Below, in pieces: positions 33,293 to 42,099 of a DNA stretch of 64,000 nt (position 1 is its first letter; every line of letters starts with the position of its first letter). The stretch is from Pseudonocardia parietis (GTDB lineage Bacteria; Actinomycetota; Actinomycetes; Mycobacteriales; Pseudonocardiaceae). Where the stretch lies: positions 6,448,001-6,512,000 of the forward strand of contig NZ_JAGINU010000001.1 of NCBI RefSeq assembly GCF_017876315.1, given 5' to 3'. Below the pieces are notes generated by a model. The model had not been told where the DNA came from. It saw only the letters and a list, made by a program, of their open reading frames with translations, and did not search any database. Made by a program: the position numbers and the translations under genes.

Positions 33293-36200
33293 GTGGACGA
33301 CCGACCACGCGAGGGCACCCACCCGAGCGGCCAGGACCCGCGGCGCCCCGGGCGTCCCCGGGACGGCCGCCGTCCCCGGCGCGACGACCGCCCGCACCTG
33401 CGCGACGAGACCCGCGGCGACGGCTCCGGGCAGTCCGGCGCGGGTGATCCGCGCCGCGACACCACCGGTGCCGTCCCGCCGGGCCCGCCACCGGCCGGGA
33501 GCACCGGCAGGAACCCCCCGCCCGGCCCGCCGTCCGGACCTCCCGGCGGCAGCAACGCCCCGAACCCGCCACCTCCCGGCTCCCCGAAGCCGCCACCTCC
33601 CGGCTCACAGCCTTCCGGCCCGCCGCCCGGTGGCGGGCGTCCGGCGGCAGCCGGTCCGCCGAGCGGCCGGGGTCCGCGCGACGACCGCCCGGCGGGCAAC
33701 GGTCCCGGCCGGCACATGTCCGGTGGCACCGGCAGGCCTCCGGGCGCGACCGGTCCCGACCAGCCATCCGGCCCCCCGCAGGCGGGTCCTGCCCAGCCAG
33801 GCCCTCCCCAGTCCGGCCCTGCCCATCCCGGCCCTCCGCAGTCCGGGCCTCCACAGTCCGGGCCTTCCCAACCCGGCCCTCCTCAGTCCGGTTCTTCCCA
33901 GGCAGGCGCTCCGCAGTCCGGCCCTCCTCGGTCGGGCCCTCGACGGTCCGGCCCTCCTCCGCCGGGCCCGCCGGGGCCTCGCAGGCCCCGCGACGGTTCC
34001 GAATCTCCGGGCGACCCCGACCGGCCCGACGACGACCCCGACGGCCCCTGGCTGCGCCGCCGCGAGCGCGAAGCCGCCGCCGAGGCCGAGCGCGCGGCCG
34101 CGTGGTCCGGGCGCGGCACCCGCGCCGACTCCGGCGGGCACAGCGACAGCCGCCCCACCGACATCCGGTCGATCGGTGCGTCCCGCCGTGGGATCGGCGA
34201 CACGATGAAGACCCCCGGCCGGCCGGACACCGCGGCCGAACGGCGGCGCCACCGTGCCGCCGAGCCGGACGTACCACCGGCGGAGCGGGACCGCGCCGCC
34301 CGGCTGAGCGGCGAGCTGCCGGTCGTCCCGGGCCGTCCCGGCCACCCGGGCCCCGGGGCCTCCGGCCGCGGTGACCTCCCGCCCGCCGGGACCGGCGCGT
34401 TCCGCGGCCGGCCGGGCACGGCGCCGGGCCGTCCCGGCCCCGCGGGCGGTCCACCCGGTGCCTCCGGCCCCGCCGCCCGTCCGGACAACCGGCCCGGACC
34501 CGGCGACCGCCCCGACCGTCCCGGCGGCGCCGCACCAGCCGGACCCGGCGGCACTCCAGCCGGCGCCGGTGGCGGTTCGAGCAGCCCCGGTGGCGGTCCG
34601 AGCGGCGCCGGTGGCGCGCCGGCCGGCGCTGGTAGCGCACCGGCCGGTCGGGCCGGCGCCCCGCCCCGCTCCGCAACCGCCCCCACCGGGGCTCCGGCCG
34701 GGCCCGGGAACGTTCCCGACGCACGGCCCGCCGGTCGCGCACCCCGCTCCACCAGCGCACCGCCCCCGGCCGGGCCCGCCACGCGTACCGAGCATCCGTC
34801 CGGCCCGGGCGGGGACCGGCCCGGCGCACCGCAGCGACCGGGCCGGACCGCACCGGCCCGTCCACCCCGTCCCCCCGGCATCCGAGCGGCGGCGGGCGGT
34901 GCGGCAGCGACAGCGGGCGGTGCGGCAGCGACAGCAGCGGCCGTGCCGGACGGCGAACCCGATACCGGGACCCGGCCGGCCGAGCCTCCCGCCGAGCGCC
35001 CCACGGGCGACGAGCGACGGCGTCCGCAGGACACGGCCCGGGCCGGCCTCGGCGCAGCGCTCGGGCTCACCGCGGCGTCCACCGTGCTGCCCGGCACGGG
35101 GCACCTCGCCCTGCGCCGCCGCCGCACCGGCGGGCTGATCCTGGGCACGCTCGTCGCGGTCATCGGGTCGCTCGCGCTCCTGGTGCTGCTGACCCGCCGC
35201 TCGACGCTGCTGCAGAACCTGCTGTCCACGACCACGCTGACCGTCATCGCGGGTGCGCTCGTGCTGGGCGGCGTCGGCTGGATCGCGCAGATCGCGCGGA
35301 CCTACGCCCTGGCCCGGCCTCGTGGCATGGCCCTCGGCCAGAAGATCCTCGGGACCGGGATGGCGGCGCTGCTCTGCCTCACCGTCGCCGTGCCGTTCGG
35401 GTACGGCGTCGAGCTCCTGAACTCCCAGCGCGGGCTGCTGAACTCGCTGTTCCAGGGCGGCGGGACGTCCGCGGCCGAGGCACTCGGCAAACCCCGCCTG
35501 AACGTCCTGCTGCTCGGCAGCGACGCGGGCGACGACCGCACCGGCACCCGGACCGACACGATGATGGTCGCCAGCATCGACACCACGTCCGGCCGGACGA
35601 CGCTGTTCAGCCTGCCCCGCAACATCCAGCGCGCCCAGTTCCCACCGGGGTCACCGGCCGCCGAGGAGTTCCCGAACGGGTTCCGGGACCCCTCGGGATC
35701 GGCCGGGGACTACCTGCTCAACGGCGTCTACGCCTACGGGGAACAGCATCCGCAGCTCGCCCCGCCGGGACCCACCCCGATGCCCGGGATCAACCTGCTG
35801 CAGTCGACGATCTCGTACATGACCGGCCTCCCGATCGACTACTACCTCGAGGTCAACATGGCCGGCTTCTCGTCGATGATCGACGCGGTCGGCGGGGTGA
35901 CGCTGAACGTCGGCCCGGAGCCGATCCCGGTCGGCGGGGTCACCGCGTTCGGCCGCCACACCACACCGGACTACTACATCCCGCCCGGCCTCCAGACCCT
36001 CAACGGGAACGACGCGCTGTGGTTCGCCCGCTCCCGCCGCGACGGCACCGACTACCAGCGGATGGGCCGGCAACGCTGCCTGATCCAGGCCGTGATCACC
36101 GAGACCAGCGCGACCGAGCTGATCAGCCGCTTCCAGGGCATCGCCGCGGTCGCCAAGGACAACGTCGCGACCGACATGCCCCAGCAGGTGCTGCCGTCGC

Positions 36201-36634
36201 TGGCCGTGCTCGTCGACGAGGGGTTCCGGCTGGAGAGCGTCGCGTTCGACCCGTCGCTGCCGGACCCGAACTCCTCGAGCGGGTTCTTCGAGACCGGCGA
36301 CCCGGACGTCGACTACATGCAGCAGGTCGTGCGGGACGCGATCGCCGACCCGCCGCCACCGCCGGACCCGGCCCTCGCCGCCCCGACACCGGCTCCGGCG
36401 GCGCCGCCGTCCTCCGAGCAGGCCCCGTCGTCGTCCGCGACCCCGGAGTCGGGCTCGGCCTCGGCGGAGCCCGCCCCGGAGCCCGCGTCGGCGGCTCCGC
36501 AGTCGGTCGCCGACTCGTGCGCCACCGCAGGCGCCTCCGACGTCCCCGCCGGTGAGGAGGACGGGTCGTCCTCCACCGACACGACGACCAACGGCCTCGG
36601 TCCGGTCGAGGGCGTCCGCCGCCAGGACGGCTGA
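33293..36634 (+). CDS. Giant LytR-CpsA-Psr (LCP) family protein with proline-rich tail
   Basis: About 1113 residues, roughly twice the usual LCP length. Residues 1-~590 are disordered and rich in Pro, Gly, Arg and Ser. Three membrane spans lie at about 615-710 (GGLILGTLVAVIGSLALLVL, TLTVIAGALVLGGVGWIAQI, MAALLCLTVAVPFGYGVELL). The LCP catalytic domain follows (~735-1010): LNVLLLGSDAGDDRTGTRTD, SLPRNIQRA, LEVNMAGFSSMIDAVGGV and WFARSRRDGTDYQRMGRQ. A Pro/Ala/Ser tail ends it. LCP enzymes attach polymers such as arabinogalactan or wall teichoic acid to peptidoglycan. GTG 33293 is the chosen start; others upstream are possible. Confidence 0.82.
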   Translation: MDDRPREGTHPSGQDPRRPGRPRDGRRPRRDDRPHLRDETRGDGSGQSGAGDPRRDTTGAVPPGPPPAGSTGRNPPPGPPSGPPGGSNAPNPPPPGSPKPPPPGSQPSGPPPGGGRPAAAGPPSGRGPRDDRPAGNGPGRHMSGGTGRPPGATGPDQPSGPPQAGPAQPGPPQSGPAHPGPPQSGPPQSGPSQPGPPQSGSSQAGAPQSGPPRSGPRRSGPPPPGPPGPRRPRDGSESPGDPDRPDDDPDGPWLRRREREAAAEAERAAAWSGRGTRADSGGHSDSRPTDIRSIGASRRGIGDTMKTPGRPDTAAERRRHRAAEPDVPPAERDRAARLSGELPVVPGRPGHPGPGASGRGDLPPAGTGAFRGRPGTAPGRPGPAGGPPGASGPAARPDNRPGPGDRPDRPGGAAPAGPGGTPAGAGGGSSSPGGGPSGAGGAPAGAGSAPAGRAGAPPRSATAPTGAPAGPGNVPDARPAGRAPRSTSAPPPAGPATRTEHPSGPGGDRPGAPQRPGRTAPARPPRPPGIRAAAGGAAATAGGAAATAAAVPDGEPDTGTRPAEPPAERPTGDERRRPQDTARAGLGAALGLTAASTVLPGTGHLALRRRRTGGLILGTLVAVIGSLALLVLLTRRSTLLQNLLSTTTLTVIAGALVLGGVGWIAQIARTYALARPRGMALGQKILGTGMAALLCLTVAVPFGYGVELLNSQRGLLNSLFQGGGTSAAEALGKPRLNVLLLGSDAGDDRTGTRTDTMMVASIDTTSGRTTLFSLPRNIQRAQFPPGSPAAEEFPNGFRDPSGSAGDYLLNGVYAYGEQHPQLAPPGPTPMPGINLLQSTISYMTGLPIDYYLEVNMAGFSSMIDAVGGVTLNVGPEPIPVGGVTAFGRHTTPDYYIPPGLQTLNGNDALWFARSRRDGTDYQRMGRQRCLIQAVITETSATELISRFQGIAAVAKDNVATDMPQQVLPSLAVLVDEGFRLESVAFDPSLPDPNSSSGFFETGDPDVDYMQQVVRDAIADPPPPPDPALAAPTPAPAAPPSSEQAPSSSATPESGSASAEPAPEPASAAPQSVADSCATAGASDVPAGEEDGSSSTDTTTNGLGPVEGVRRQDG
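33762..33948 (+). repeat. Proline-rich decapeptide-type repeats inside the LCP gene
   Basis: About a dozen copies of a 15-base unit of the type CCTCCGCAGTCCGGC encode GPPQSGP, GPAQPGP and GPSQPGP variants. They form an unstructured segment before the membrane part and probably vary in copy number between strains. Confidence 0.75.
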
Positions 36635-36657
36635 CGGGGGCCGGCCGGTCCCGTCAG
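36631..36657. terminator. Hairpin between LCP gene and asnB
   Basis: CTGACGGG (36631-36638, including the LCP stop codon) pairs with CCCGTCAG (36650-36657). The two flanking genes are convergent and 40 bp apart, so the stem can act on both. Confidence 0.45.
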
Positions 36658-36674
36658 CCCTCGGCCGGGCTCAG

Positions 36675-38288
36675 TCAGGACTCGGCGAACGCGCCCAGGA
36701 CCCGGTCCGGGCGGATCCCGGCGAAGTGCTTCTGCCAGATCTCGTAGTAGAGGAACTCCTCATCGCTGCGCAGCGGCCACGAGCCCTCCGGCTGCGCGGG
36801 CACCGAGCGGGTCTCCCCCGACCGGCGCGCCTCCTCGGCCTTGCGCCCGGCCAGCTCGGCGAGCACGGTGCCGGCACCGGAGCCGTCGCCGAACTGCTCC
36901 TTGCCCCGCCACAGCAGGTCCTCGGGGAGCCAGCCCTCGAACGCCTCGCGCAGGATCGCCTTCTCCGGGCGGCCGTCCGGGCGCTGCTTCCACTCCGCCG
37001 GCAGCGCCAGCGCCGTGCGGACCAGGCCGGAGTCCAGGAACGGCTCGCGCGCCTCCAGCCCGAAGTACATCGTGGTGCGGTCGCAGCGCTGCAGGTTCAG
37101 GTGGTGCAGCTGCTCCAGCGAGCGGACCAGCTCGGCCTGCAGGGTGTCCGGGTCGGCGTACTCCTCGGCGTGCACGTAGGGGTACCCGGCGAACAGCTCG
37201 TCGGCGCCCTCCCCGGTGAGCACGACCTTGACCTTCTTCGCCGCCTCGCGGGCCAGGATCAGGTTCGGCACCGAGCTGCGCACCAGCGCCGGGTCGTAGT
37301 GCTCGATGACCTCGACCGCGTGGTCGAGCGCCTCGCCGATCGCCTCGGGGGTCACGATGATCTCGTGGTGGTCCGAGCCGATGTGCGCGGCGACCTTGCG
37401 GGCCGCGAGCAGGTCGCCGGAGTCCTCGGTGCCGACGGCGAAGGTCGGCAGCTGCTCGCCCCGGGCCCGGGCCTCCTGCGCGGCGATCGCCGCGACCAGG
37501 GCCGAGTCCAGGCCGCCGGAGAGGAACACGCCGACGCCGACGTCGGACATCATCCGGCGGCGGACCGCGGAGATGACGGCCTCGCGGATCTGGGACAGGT
37601 CGGCGTCGTCCCAGCCGGGACGGACCGCCCGCCGGCTCGGCCGGACCTCGACCGGCACCGCCTCGGCGAACCGGACCAGGCCCGACGACGGGCTCCACAG
37701 GCATCCGGGCGGGAAGGACTCGACGTAGGGCCGGTCCTCGGCGTCGAACGCCCGCAGCTCGCTCGCGAACAGCACCGTCGCCTCGGGGTCCGGCGCGGTG
37801 TGCGGCGTCGAGTCGTCGGCACCGTCGACCAGGCCGGCCGGCGGCACCCAGTACAACGGCTTGACGCCGAACGGGTCCCGGGCGACCAGGCCCGACCCGT
37901 CCTCGCGTCCCATCGCGATGGCGAACATGCCGTTCAGCGACGCGACCGCCACCTGCCCGTCCCACATGACCGCGTGCAACGCCGCCTCGGTGTCGGACTT
38001 GGTGCGCACCGTGCCGTCCGGGAACGCCTTGCTGATCCGCTCGTGGTTGTAGATCTCGCCGTTGCCGACGATCCACGCCGTCCCCGACGCGTCGGACATC
38101 GGCTGGTGTCCGCCGCTGACGTCCATGATGGAGAGTCTCTGGTGGCCCAGCCAGGTGTTCCCGACGACCTGCACGCCGGTGTCGTCCGGCCCGCGGTGCG
38201 CCACTCTGGCGAGCATCCTCTCGTACTTGTCGGTGTCCTTCGGTGTTCCCACCGCTGTCCCGCCGAAAGCGGCGACGATCCCGCACAT
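36675..38288 (-). CDS. asnB: Asparagine synthetase (glutamine-hydrolysing)
   Basis: A 537-residue AsnB. The glutaminase nucleophile is Cys2 (MCGIVAAFGG), RLSIMDVSGGHQP and GNGEIYNH follow, and the ATP-binding PP-loop is VFLSGGLDSALVAAIA; TGEGADELFAGYPYVH is also intact. It makes asparagine from aspartate, glutamine and ATP in the cytosol. The open frame continues upstream only because the region is GC-rich; the Cys at position 2 fixes the start at ATG 38288. Divergent from ndh across 246 bp. Confidence 0.93.
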   Translation of the reverse strand: MCGIVAAFGGTAVGTPKDTDKYERMLARVAHRGPDDTGVQVVGNTWLGHQRLSIMDVSGGHQPMSDASGTAWIVGNGEIYNHERISKAFPDGTVRTKSDTEAALHAVMWDGQVAVASLNGMFAIAMGREDGSGLVARDPFGVKPLYWVPPAGLVDGADDSTPHTAPDPEATVLFASELRAFDAEDRPYVESFPPGCLWSPSSGLVRFAEAVPVEVRPSRRAVRPGWDDADLSQIREAVISAVRRRMMSDVGVGVFLSGGLDSALVAAIAAQEARARGEQLPTFAVGTEDSGDLLAARKVAAHIGSDHHEIIVTPEAIGEALDHAVEVIEHYDPALVRSSVPNLILAREAAKKVKVVLTGEGADELFAGYPYVHAEEYADPDTLQAELVRSLEQLHHLNLQRCDRTTMYFGLEAREPFLDSGLVRTALALPAEWKQRPDGRPEKAILREAFEGWLPEDLLWRGKEQFGDGSGAGTVLAELAGRKAEEARRSGETRSVPAQPEGSWPLRSDEEFLYYEIWQKHFAGIRPDRVLGAFAES

Positions 38289-38534
38289 GACCTCATCGTC
38301 CCACGTCCGCGTGGTCGCACCCGGGGCTTGCGCTTGATCGAGATGTGAGTTCCGACGCTGAAAGGCGTTTCTGTGGCGGTCCGGTTTGCTCCGGAGTCCC
38401 GGGGTTCGTACGGTCGGGGACCGGCCCGGGACGGCCGTCGTGCACCGCCCTGTCACTCGGCGGCGAGGACCGCACCGGCCGAGTAGCGGCGTGGTGACAC
38501 CGCGCCGGGACCGACCGACGAGGGGCGGACTCAG

Positions 38535-39983
38535 GTGAGCACGGCAGAGCGCGACGAACGGCAGAGCCGGCACAAGGTCGTGATCGTCGGCGGTGGGTTC
38601 GGCGGCGTGCGGGCCGCCCAGGCACTCAGGGGCGCCGACGTCGACGTCACCATCGTCGACCGCACGAACCACCATCTCTTCCAGCCGCTGCTCTACCAGG
38701 TCGCGACCGGGATCCTGTCCCCCGGCCTCATCGCGCCGGCGCTGCGCCGGGTGATGAAGAAGCAGAGCAACGTCCGGACCCTGCTCGCCGAGGTCGGCGA
38801 CATCGACCTGGACGCCAAGGTCGTCCACGCGGCCGCACCGGACGGCAAGCACATCGACCTGCCCTACGACACCCTGGTCGTCGCCGCCGGCGCCACGCAC
38901 GCCTACTTCGGGCACCCCGAGTGGGCCGAGCACGCTCCCGGCATGAAGTCGATCGAGGACGCCCGCCTGCTCCGGTCCCGCATCCTCGGTGCCTACGAGC
39001 TGGCCGAGGTCGCCACCGACCCCGCCGAGCAGGAGGCCTGGATGACCTTCGTGGTCGTCGGTGCCGGTCCGACCGGCGTGGAGCTGGCCGGGCAGCTGTC
39101 CGAGCTCGCCCGCCACGTGTTGCCGCGTGAGTACCGGGCCATCGACACCCGCAAGGCGCGGATCATCCTGCTCGACGCCGCGCCTGCCGTGCTGCCGCCG
39201 TTCGCGAAGAAGCTGCAGAAGTACACGAAGAAGACTCTGGAGGAGAAGGGCATCGAGGTCCGCCTGAACACCATGGCGACCGGCATGGATGCCGACTCCA
39301 TCACCGTCAAGGGCCCGAACGGCGAGGAGCGGATCGTCGCCCGCACCAAGGTGTGGGCGGCCGGTGTGCAGGCCTCCCCGCTGGCCGAGCTGCTGGCCAA
39401 GGCCTCCGGTGGCGAGGTCGACCGGGCCGGGCGCCTGGCCGTGGACCCGGACCTGAGCCTGCCGGAGCGCCGGGACGTGTTCGCCGTCGGCGACATGGTC
39501 TCGACCATCGACCGGCTGCCGGGGGTCGCGCAGGTCGCGATGCAGCAGGGCACCTACGTCGGCAAGCTGATCACGGCGCGGGCGAACGGGGACGACACCA
39601 CCCCGGCGCCGTTCAAGTACTTCGACAAGGGCTCGATGGCCACCATCGGCGCCCGCGAGGCCGTCGCCGACGTCCGCGGCGCCAAGTTCACCGGGTGGCT
39701 CGGGTACGTGATGTGGTGCTACGTGCACGTCATGTTCCTGATCGGCTGGGGCAACCGGCTCGGCACGCTCTACAACTGGGTCCGCTCGCTGCGGTACGCG
39801 CGCTACCGCGGCCACCGCCTGATCAGCGTCACCGCCTCGTACGACAAGTCCGAGGACCCGCACGAGGCCGCGGTGAAGTCGGCGCACCCGCAGGAGAACG
39901 TCGAGCACCGGCCGGAGCTCGACCCGCGGACGGCGCCGGGGACCCCGGCCCCACCGCAGGACAAGCCGGCCGCCTCGGCCTGA
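38535..39983 (+). CDS. ndh: Type II NADH dehydrogenase
   Basis: A 482-residue single-subunit NADH:quinone oxidoreductase. FAD motif VVIVGGGFGGVRAAQAL (GGGFGG at 19-24), NAD motif VVVGAGPTGVELAGQL, the FAD-contacting VFAVGDMVS and QVAMQQGTYVGKLI. A C-terminal amphipathic or membrane segment (GWLGYVMWCYVHVMFLIGWG) anchors it to the inner face of the membrane. It feeds electrons from NADH to the quinone pool without pumping protons. Start GTG 38535. Confidence 0.93.
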   Translation: MSTAERDERQSRHKVVIVGGGFGGVRAAQALRGADVDVTIVDRTNHHLFQPLLYQVATGILSPGLIAPALRRVMKKQSNVRTLLAEVGDIDLDAKVVHAAAPDGKHIDLPYDTLVVAAGATHAYFGHPEWAEHAPGMKSIEDARLLRSRILGAYELAEVATDPAEQEAWMTFVVVGAGPTGVELAGQLSELARHVLPREYRAIDTRKARIILLDAAPAVLPPFAKKLQKYTKKTLEEKGIEVRLNTMATGMDADSITVKGPNGEERIVARTKVWAAGVQASPLAELLAKASGGEVDRAGRLAVDPDLSLPERRDVFAVGDMVSTIDRLPGVAQVAMQQGTYVGKLITARANGDDTTPAPFKYFDKGSMATIGAREAVADVRGAKFTGWLGYVMWCYVHVMFLIGWGNRLGTLYNWVRSLRYARYRGHRLISVTASYDKSEDPHEAAVKSAHPQENVEHRPELDPRTAPGTPAPPQDKPAASA

Positions 39984-40001
39984 CCCCGGTATCCCCGCCC
40001 G

Positions 40002-40033
40002 ACGCCCGGGTGGCCACGCGGCCACCCGGGCGT
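40002..40033 (+). terminator. 14-bp perfect hairpin after ndh
   Basis: ACGCCCGGGTGGCC (40002-40015) pairs with GGCCACCCGGGCGT (40020-40033) across a four-base loop, 19 bases after the ndh stop. No T-run, as usual in this genome type. Confidence 0.7.
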
Positions 40034-40093
40034 TCGCGCGTCCGGCGCCCGTCCGGTTCGGCGATCGCGCACCGGCATGGCAGCGTGCACGGT

Positions 40094-40540
40094 GTGACCC
40101 CGGCGATGCAGACGCTGATGCGCGACGTCGCGCGGATCTGGGACGGTGCCGCGGCCGGCCTCTACGGGCCCGGTGACCCCGGACCGGCCGTCGACGTCCT
40201 CGCCGAGGGCGTGGTCTGGACCGAGCTGCCGACGGGTGCCGGCGGCACCGGCCGGGACGCCGTCACCGGGCACCTGAGCGCCCTGACGGCCACCCTGCCG
40301 GGCGAGCTCACCCGGACCCGGCTGTCCCGGACGGTGGACGTCCGCCGGGTCGTCGACGAGGTCCGGTTCGGGTTCGTGCACGACCGCGAGCTGCCGTGGC
40401 TGCTGCCCGGGGTGGCGCCGACCGGGCGACGGGTGGAGGTGCTGGCGGTGCAGCTGGTGCGGATCCGGCAGGGCCGGATCGACGAGGTGCGCACGCTCTG
40501 GGACGTCGCGGGCCTGCGCGACACGCTGAACCTCCGGTGA
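40094..40540 (+). CDS. NTF2/SnoaL-like protein
   Basis: About 148 residues with a cone-shaped NTF2-like pattern: an N-terminal helix (LMRDVARIWDGAAAGLYG), DVLAEGVVWTELPTG, then beta strands (VDEVRFGFVHDRELPWLLPG, VEVLAVQLVRIRQGRIDEV) and the terminal LWDVAGLRD typical of SnoaL-type proteins. Such domains are isomerases, hydrolases or binding proteins; the catalytic role here is unknown. The start is uncertain: GTG 40094 (or ATG 40106), neither with a clear ribosome site. Confidence 0.6.
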   Translation: MTPAMQTLMRDVARIWDGAAAGLYGPGDPGPAVDVLAEGVVWTELPTGAGGTGRDAVTGHLSALTATLPGELTRTRLSRTVDVRRVVDEVRFGFVHDRELPWLLPGVAPTGRRVEVLAVQLVRIRQGRIDEVRTLWDVAGLRDTLNLR

Positions 40541-40729
40541 ACGGCCCGGCCGCACGGCTCTGACCTGCGACAACAGGGTCGGCACTGGGTGGTGCGACGG
40601 GCGGTCGAGCGGTTGCGCCGAGCAGCCCCCCACGACACCCGATCCGGTGCCGACACGCCCCGAGGAGGGGGTTCCCGCAGGTCGTGAGGGTGTCTCTGCC
40701 AGTCTGTACCGCGATCCGCGATGGAAATC

Positions 40730-40747
40730 CACCCCGGACCCGGGGTG
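40730..40747 (+). promoter_or_regulatory. Hairpin in the leader of the mIHF gene
   Basis: CACCCCG (40730-40736) pairs with CGGGGTG (40741-40747), ten bases before the AGGAGG ribosome site. It could modulate translation or be part of a protein-binding site. The 233-bp gap to the preceding gene otherwise shows nothing I can name. Confidence 0.3.
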
Positions 40748-40773
40748 CGTGGAACCGAGAGGAGGCGTCAGCG

Positions 40774-41085
40774 ATGGCACTGCCTACCCTGACTCCGGAA
40801 CAGCGCGCCGAGGCGCTCAAGAAGGCGGCCGCCGCGCGCACCGCCCGCAAGGAACTCCGCGACAAGATCGCCAGCGGCGAGGAGACGATCCCCGCGGTCC
40901 TGGGGCGCGCGAAGTCCGATCAGATCATCGGCAAGACCAAGGTCGCCGACCTGCTCAAGAGCGTCCCGGGCTGGGGCCCGGCCAAGGTCTCGAAGGTGAT
41001 GGAGAAGGCCGGCATCGACGCGTCGCGTCGGGCCGCCGGTCTCGGCGAGCGTCAGCGCCAGGCGCTGATCGACGAGGTCGGCTGA
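40774..41085 (+). CDS. mihF: Orphan actinobacterial integration host factor (mIHF)
   Basis: A 103-residue mIHF-type nucleoid protein: MALPTLTPEQRAEALKKAAA at the start, the DNA-binding helix-two-turn-helix GKTKVADLLKSVPGWGPAKV, and the family ending GLGERQRQALI. A very strong AGGAGG precedes the ATG. The main mIHF gene of actinobacteria normally sits between pyrF and gmk; those genes are absent here, so this is probably a second copy at another locus. A 14-bp hairpin follows. Confidence 0.85.
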   Translation: MALPTLTPEQRAEALKKAAAARTARKELRDKIASGEETIPAVLGRAKSDQIIGKTKVADLLKSVPGWGPAKVSKVMEKAGIDASRRAAGLGERQRQALIDEVG

Positions 41086-41100
41086 CCTCGTTCCGCGCCT

Positions 41101-41143
41101 CGCGACGGCCCGGCTCCGCCTCCCGGCGGGCCGGGCCGTCGCG
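41101..41143 (+). terminator. 14-bp hairpin after mIHF
   Basis: CGCGACGGCCCGGC (41101-41114) pairs with GCCGGGCCGTCGCG (41130-41143), 15 bases after the stop codon and before the next gene in the same direction. Confidence 0.65.
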
Positions 41144-41172
41144 TGTGTGGGCCGTCTGACAGATTGCGGGGC

Positions 41173-42099
41173 ATGGAACGCGAGGTCGAGGTCGAGCCCG
41201 GCGTGCTCCTCTGGGTGGAGGACCTGCCCGCCGCCGGGGACTCCCCGGCGCTGCCGGTCCTGCTCGTCATGGGTGCGAACGCGTGCGGGATCGCCTGGCC
41301 GGAGGAGCTGGTCGCGCAGCTGCGCGAGCGGCACCGGGTGGTCCGCTACGACCACCGCGACACCGGGCGGTCGTCACAGGCGTTCGAGGACCATCCGTAC
41401 GGCATCGCCGACCTCGCGGGCGACGCGCTCACCGTGCTCGACGCCTGCGGGATCGAGCGCGCCCACGTCGTCGGCATGTCGATGGGCGGGCTGCTGGTGC
41501 AGCTGCTGGTGCTGGACGCGCCCGAGCGGCTGGCGAGCGCGGCCCTGCTGTGCACCGCGGCGCTCGACGCCGGCCACGCCGGGCTGCCGGGCCCGCCGCT
41601 GGACCTGCTGCGGATGTGGCAGGAGATGCACGACCCGCGCGACGAGCGCAGCGAGCTGGCCTGGCGGGTCGAGCACTCGCGGCGGCTGTCCGGCGGGGTG
41701 CTGCCGTTCGACCCGCGTGAGTTCGCGGAGCTGGAACGACGCGTGATGGCGCACTCCGGGCGACTGGAGCCGCCGACCGCGCACTCCCTGGCCGACATCG
41801 ACGGTCTCGACCGCGGCGCCGAGCTCGGCTCGGTCACCGTCCCGACGCTCGTCGTCGAGGCCCCCGAGGACCCGGTGCACCCACCACCGCACGCGGCCTT
41901 CCTGGCGGAGCGGATCGGGCCGGCGGCCACCCTGGTCGCCATCGAGGGGATGGGCCACGCGCTGCCCGCGGCCGTGCTGGGGGTGCTCGCCGCGGAGCTG
42001 CTGGAGCACGCGGCCGAGGCCGAGGACGCCACGGTGGCCGCGATCGCCACGGTCGCCACCGTGCCCGGTGCGGAGCCGGCTCAGCCGACCCAGCGGTAG
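41173..42099 (+). CDS. Alpha/beta-hydrolase
   Basis: A 308-residue alpha/beta-hydrolase. The nucleophile elbow is VVGMSMGGLLVQLLV (GMSMGG), the oxyanion region VLLVMGANACG, YDHRDTGRSS follows, and the catalytic His sits in AIEGMGHALP. It belongs to the AB-hydrolase-1 group acting on esters or lactones. The C-terminus overlaps the convergent response-regulator gene by 19 bases. A weak ribosome site (GCGGGG) lies before ATG 41173. Confidence 0.82.
   Translation: MEREVEVEPGVLLWVEDLPAAGDSPALPVLLVMGANACGIAWPEELVAQLRERHRVVRYDHRDTGRSSQAFEDHPYGIADLAGDALTVLDACGIERAHVVGMSMGGLLVQLLVLDAPERLASAALLCTAALDAGHAGLPGPPLDLLRMWQEMHDPRDERSELAWRVEHSRRLSGGVLPFDPREFAELERRVMAHSGRLEPPTAHSLADIDGLDRGAELGSVTVPTLVVEAPEDPVHPPPHAAFLAERIGPAATLVAIEGMGHALPAAVLGVLAAELLEHAAEAEDATVAAIATVATVPGAEPAQPTQR

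Noticed and set aside
33762..33948. Possible CRISPR-like array in the LCP gene
   Set aside because: The 15-base units are contiguous coding repeats without unique spacers, in frame with the protein.
33605..35104. Long minus-strand Gly/Ala/Arg-rich frames opposite the LCP tail
   Set aside because: They are the complement of a proline-rich repeat; no start site or family features. PE/PPE-like appearance is only composition.
38289..40025. In-frame upstream extension of asnB through the ndh region
   Set aside because: Class II glutaminases need Cys at position 2, which fixes the start at 38288; the upstream part overlaps a real gene on the other strand.
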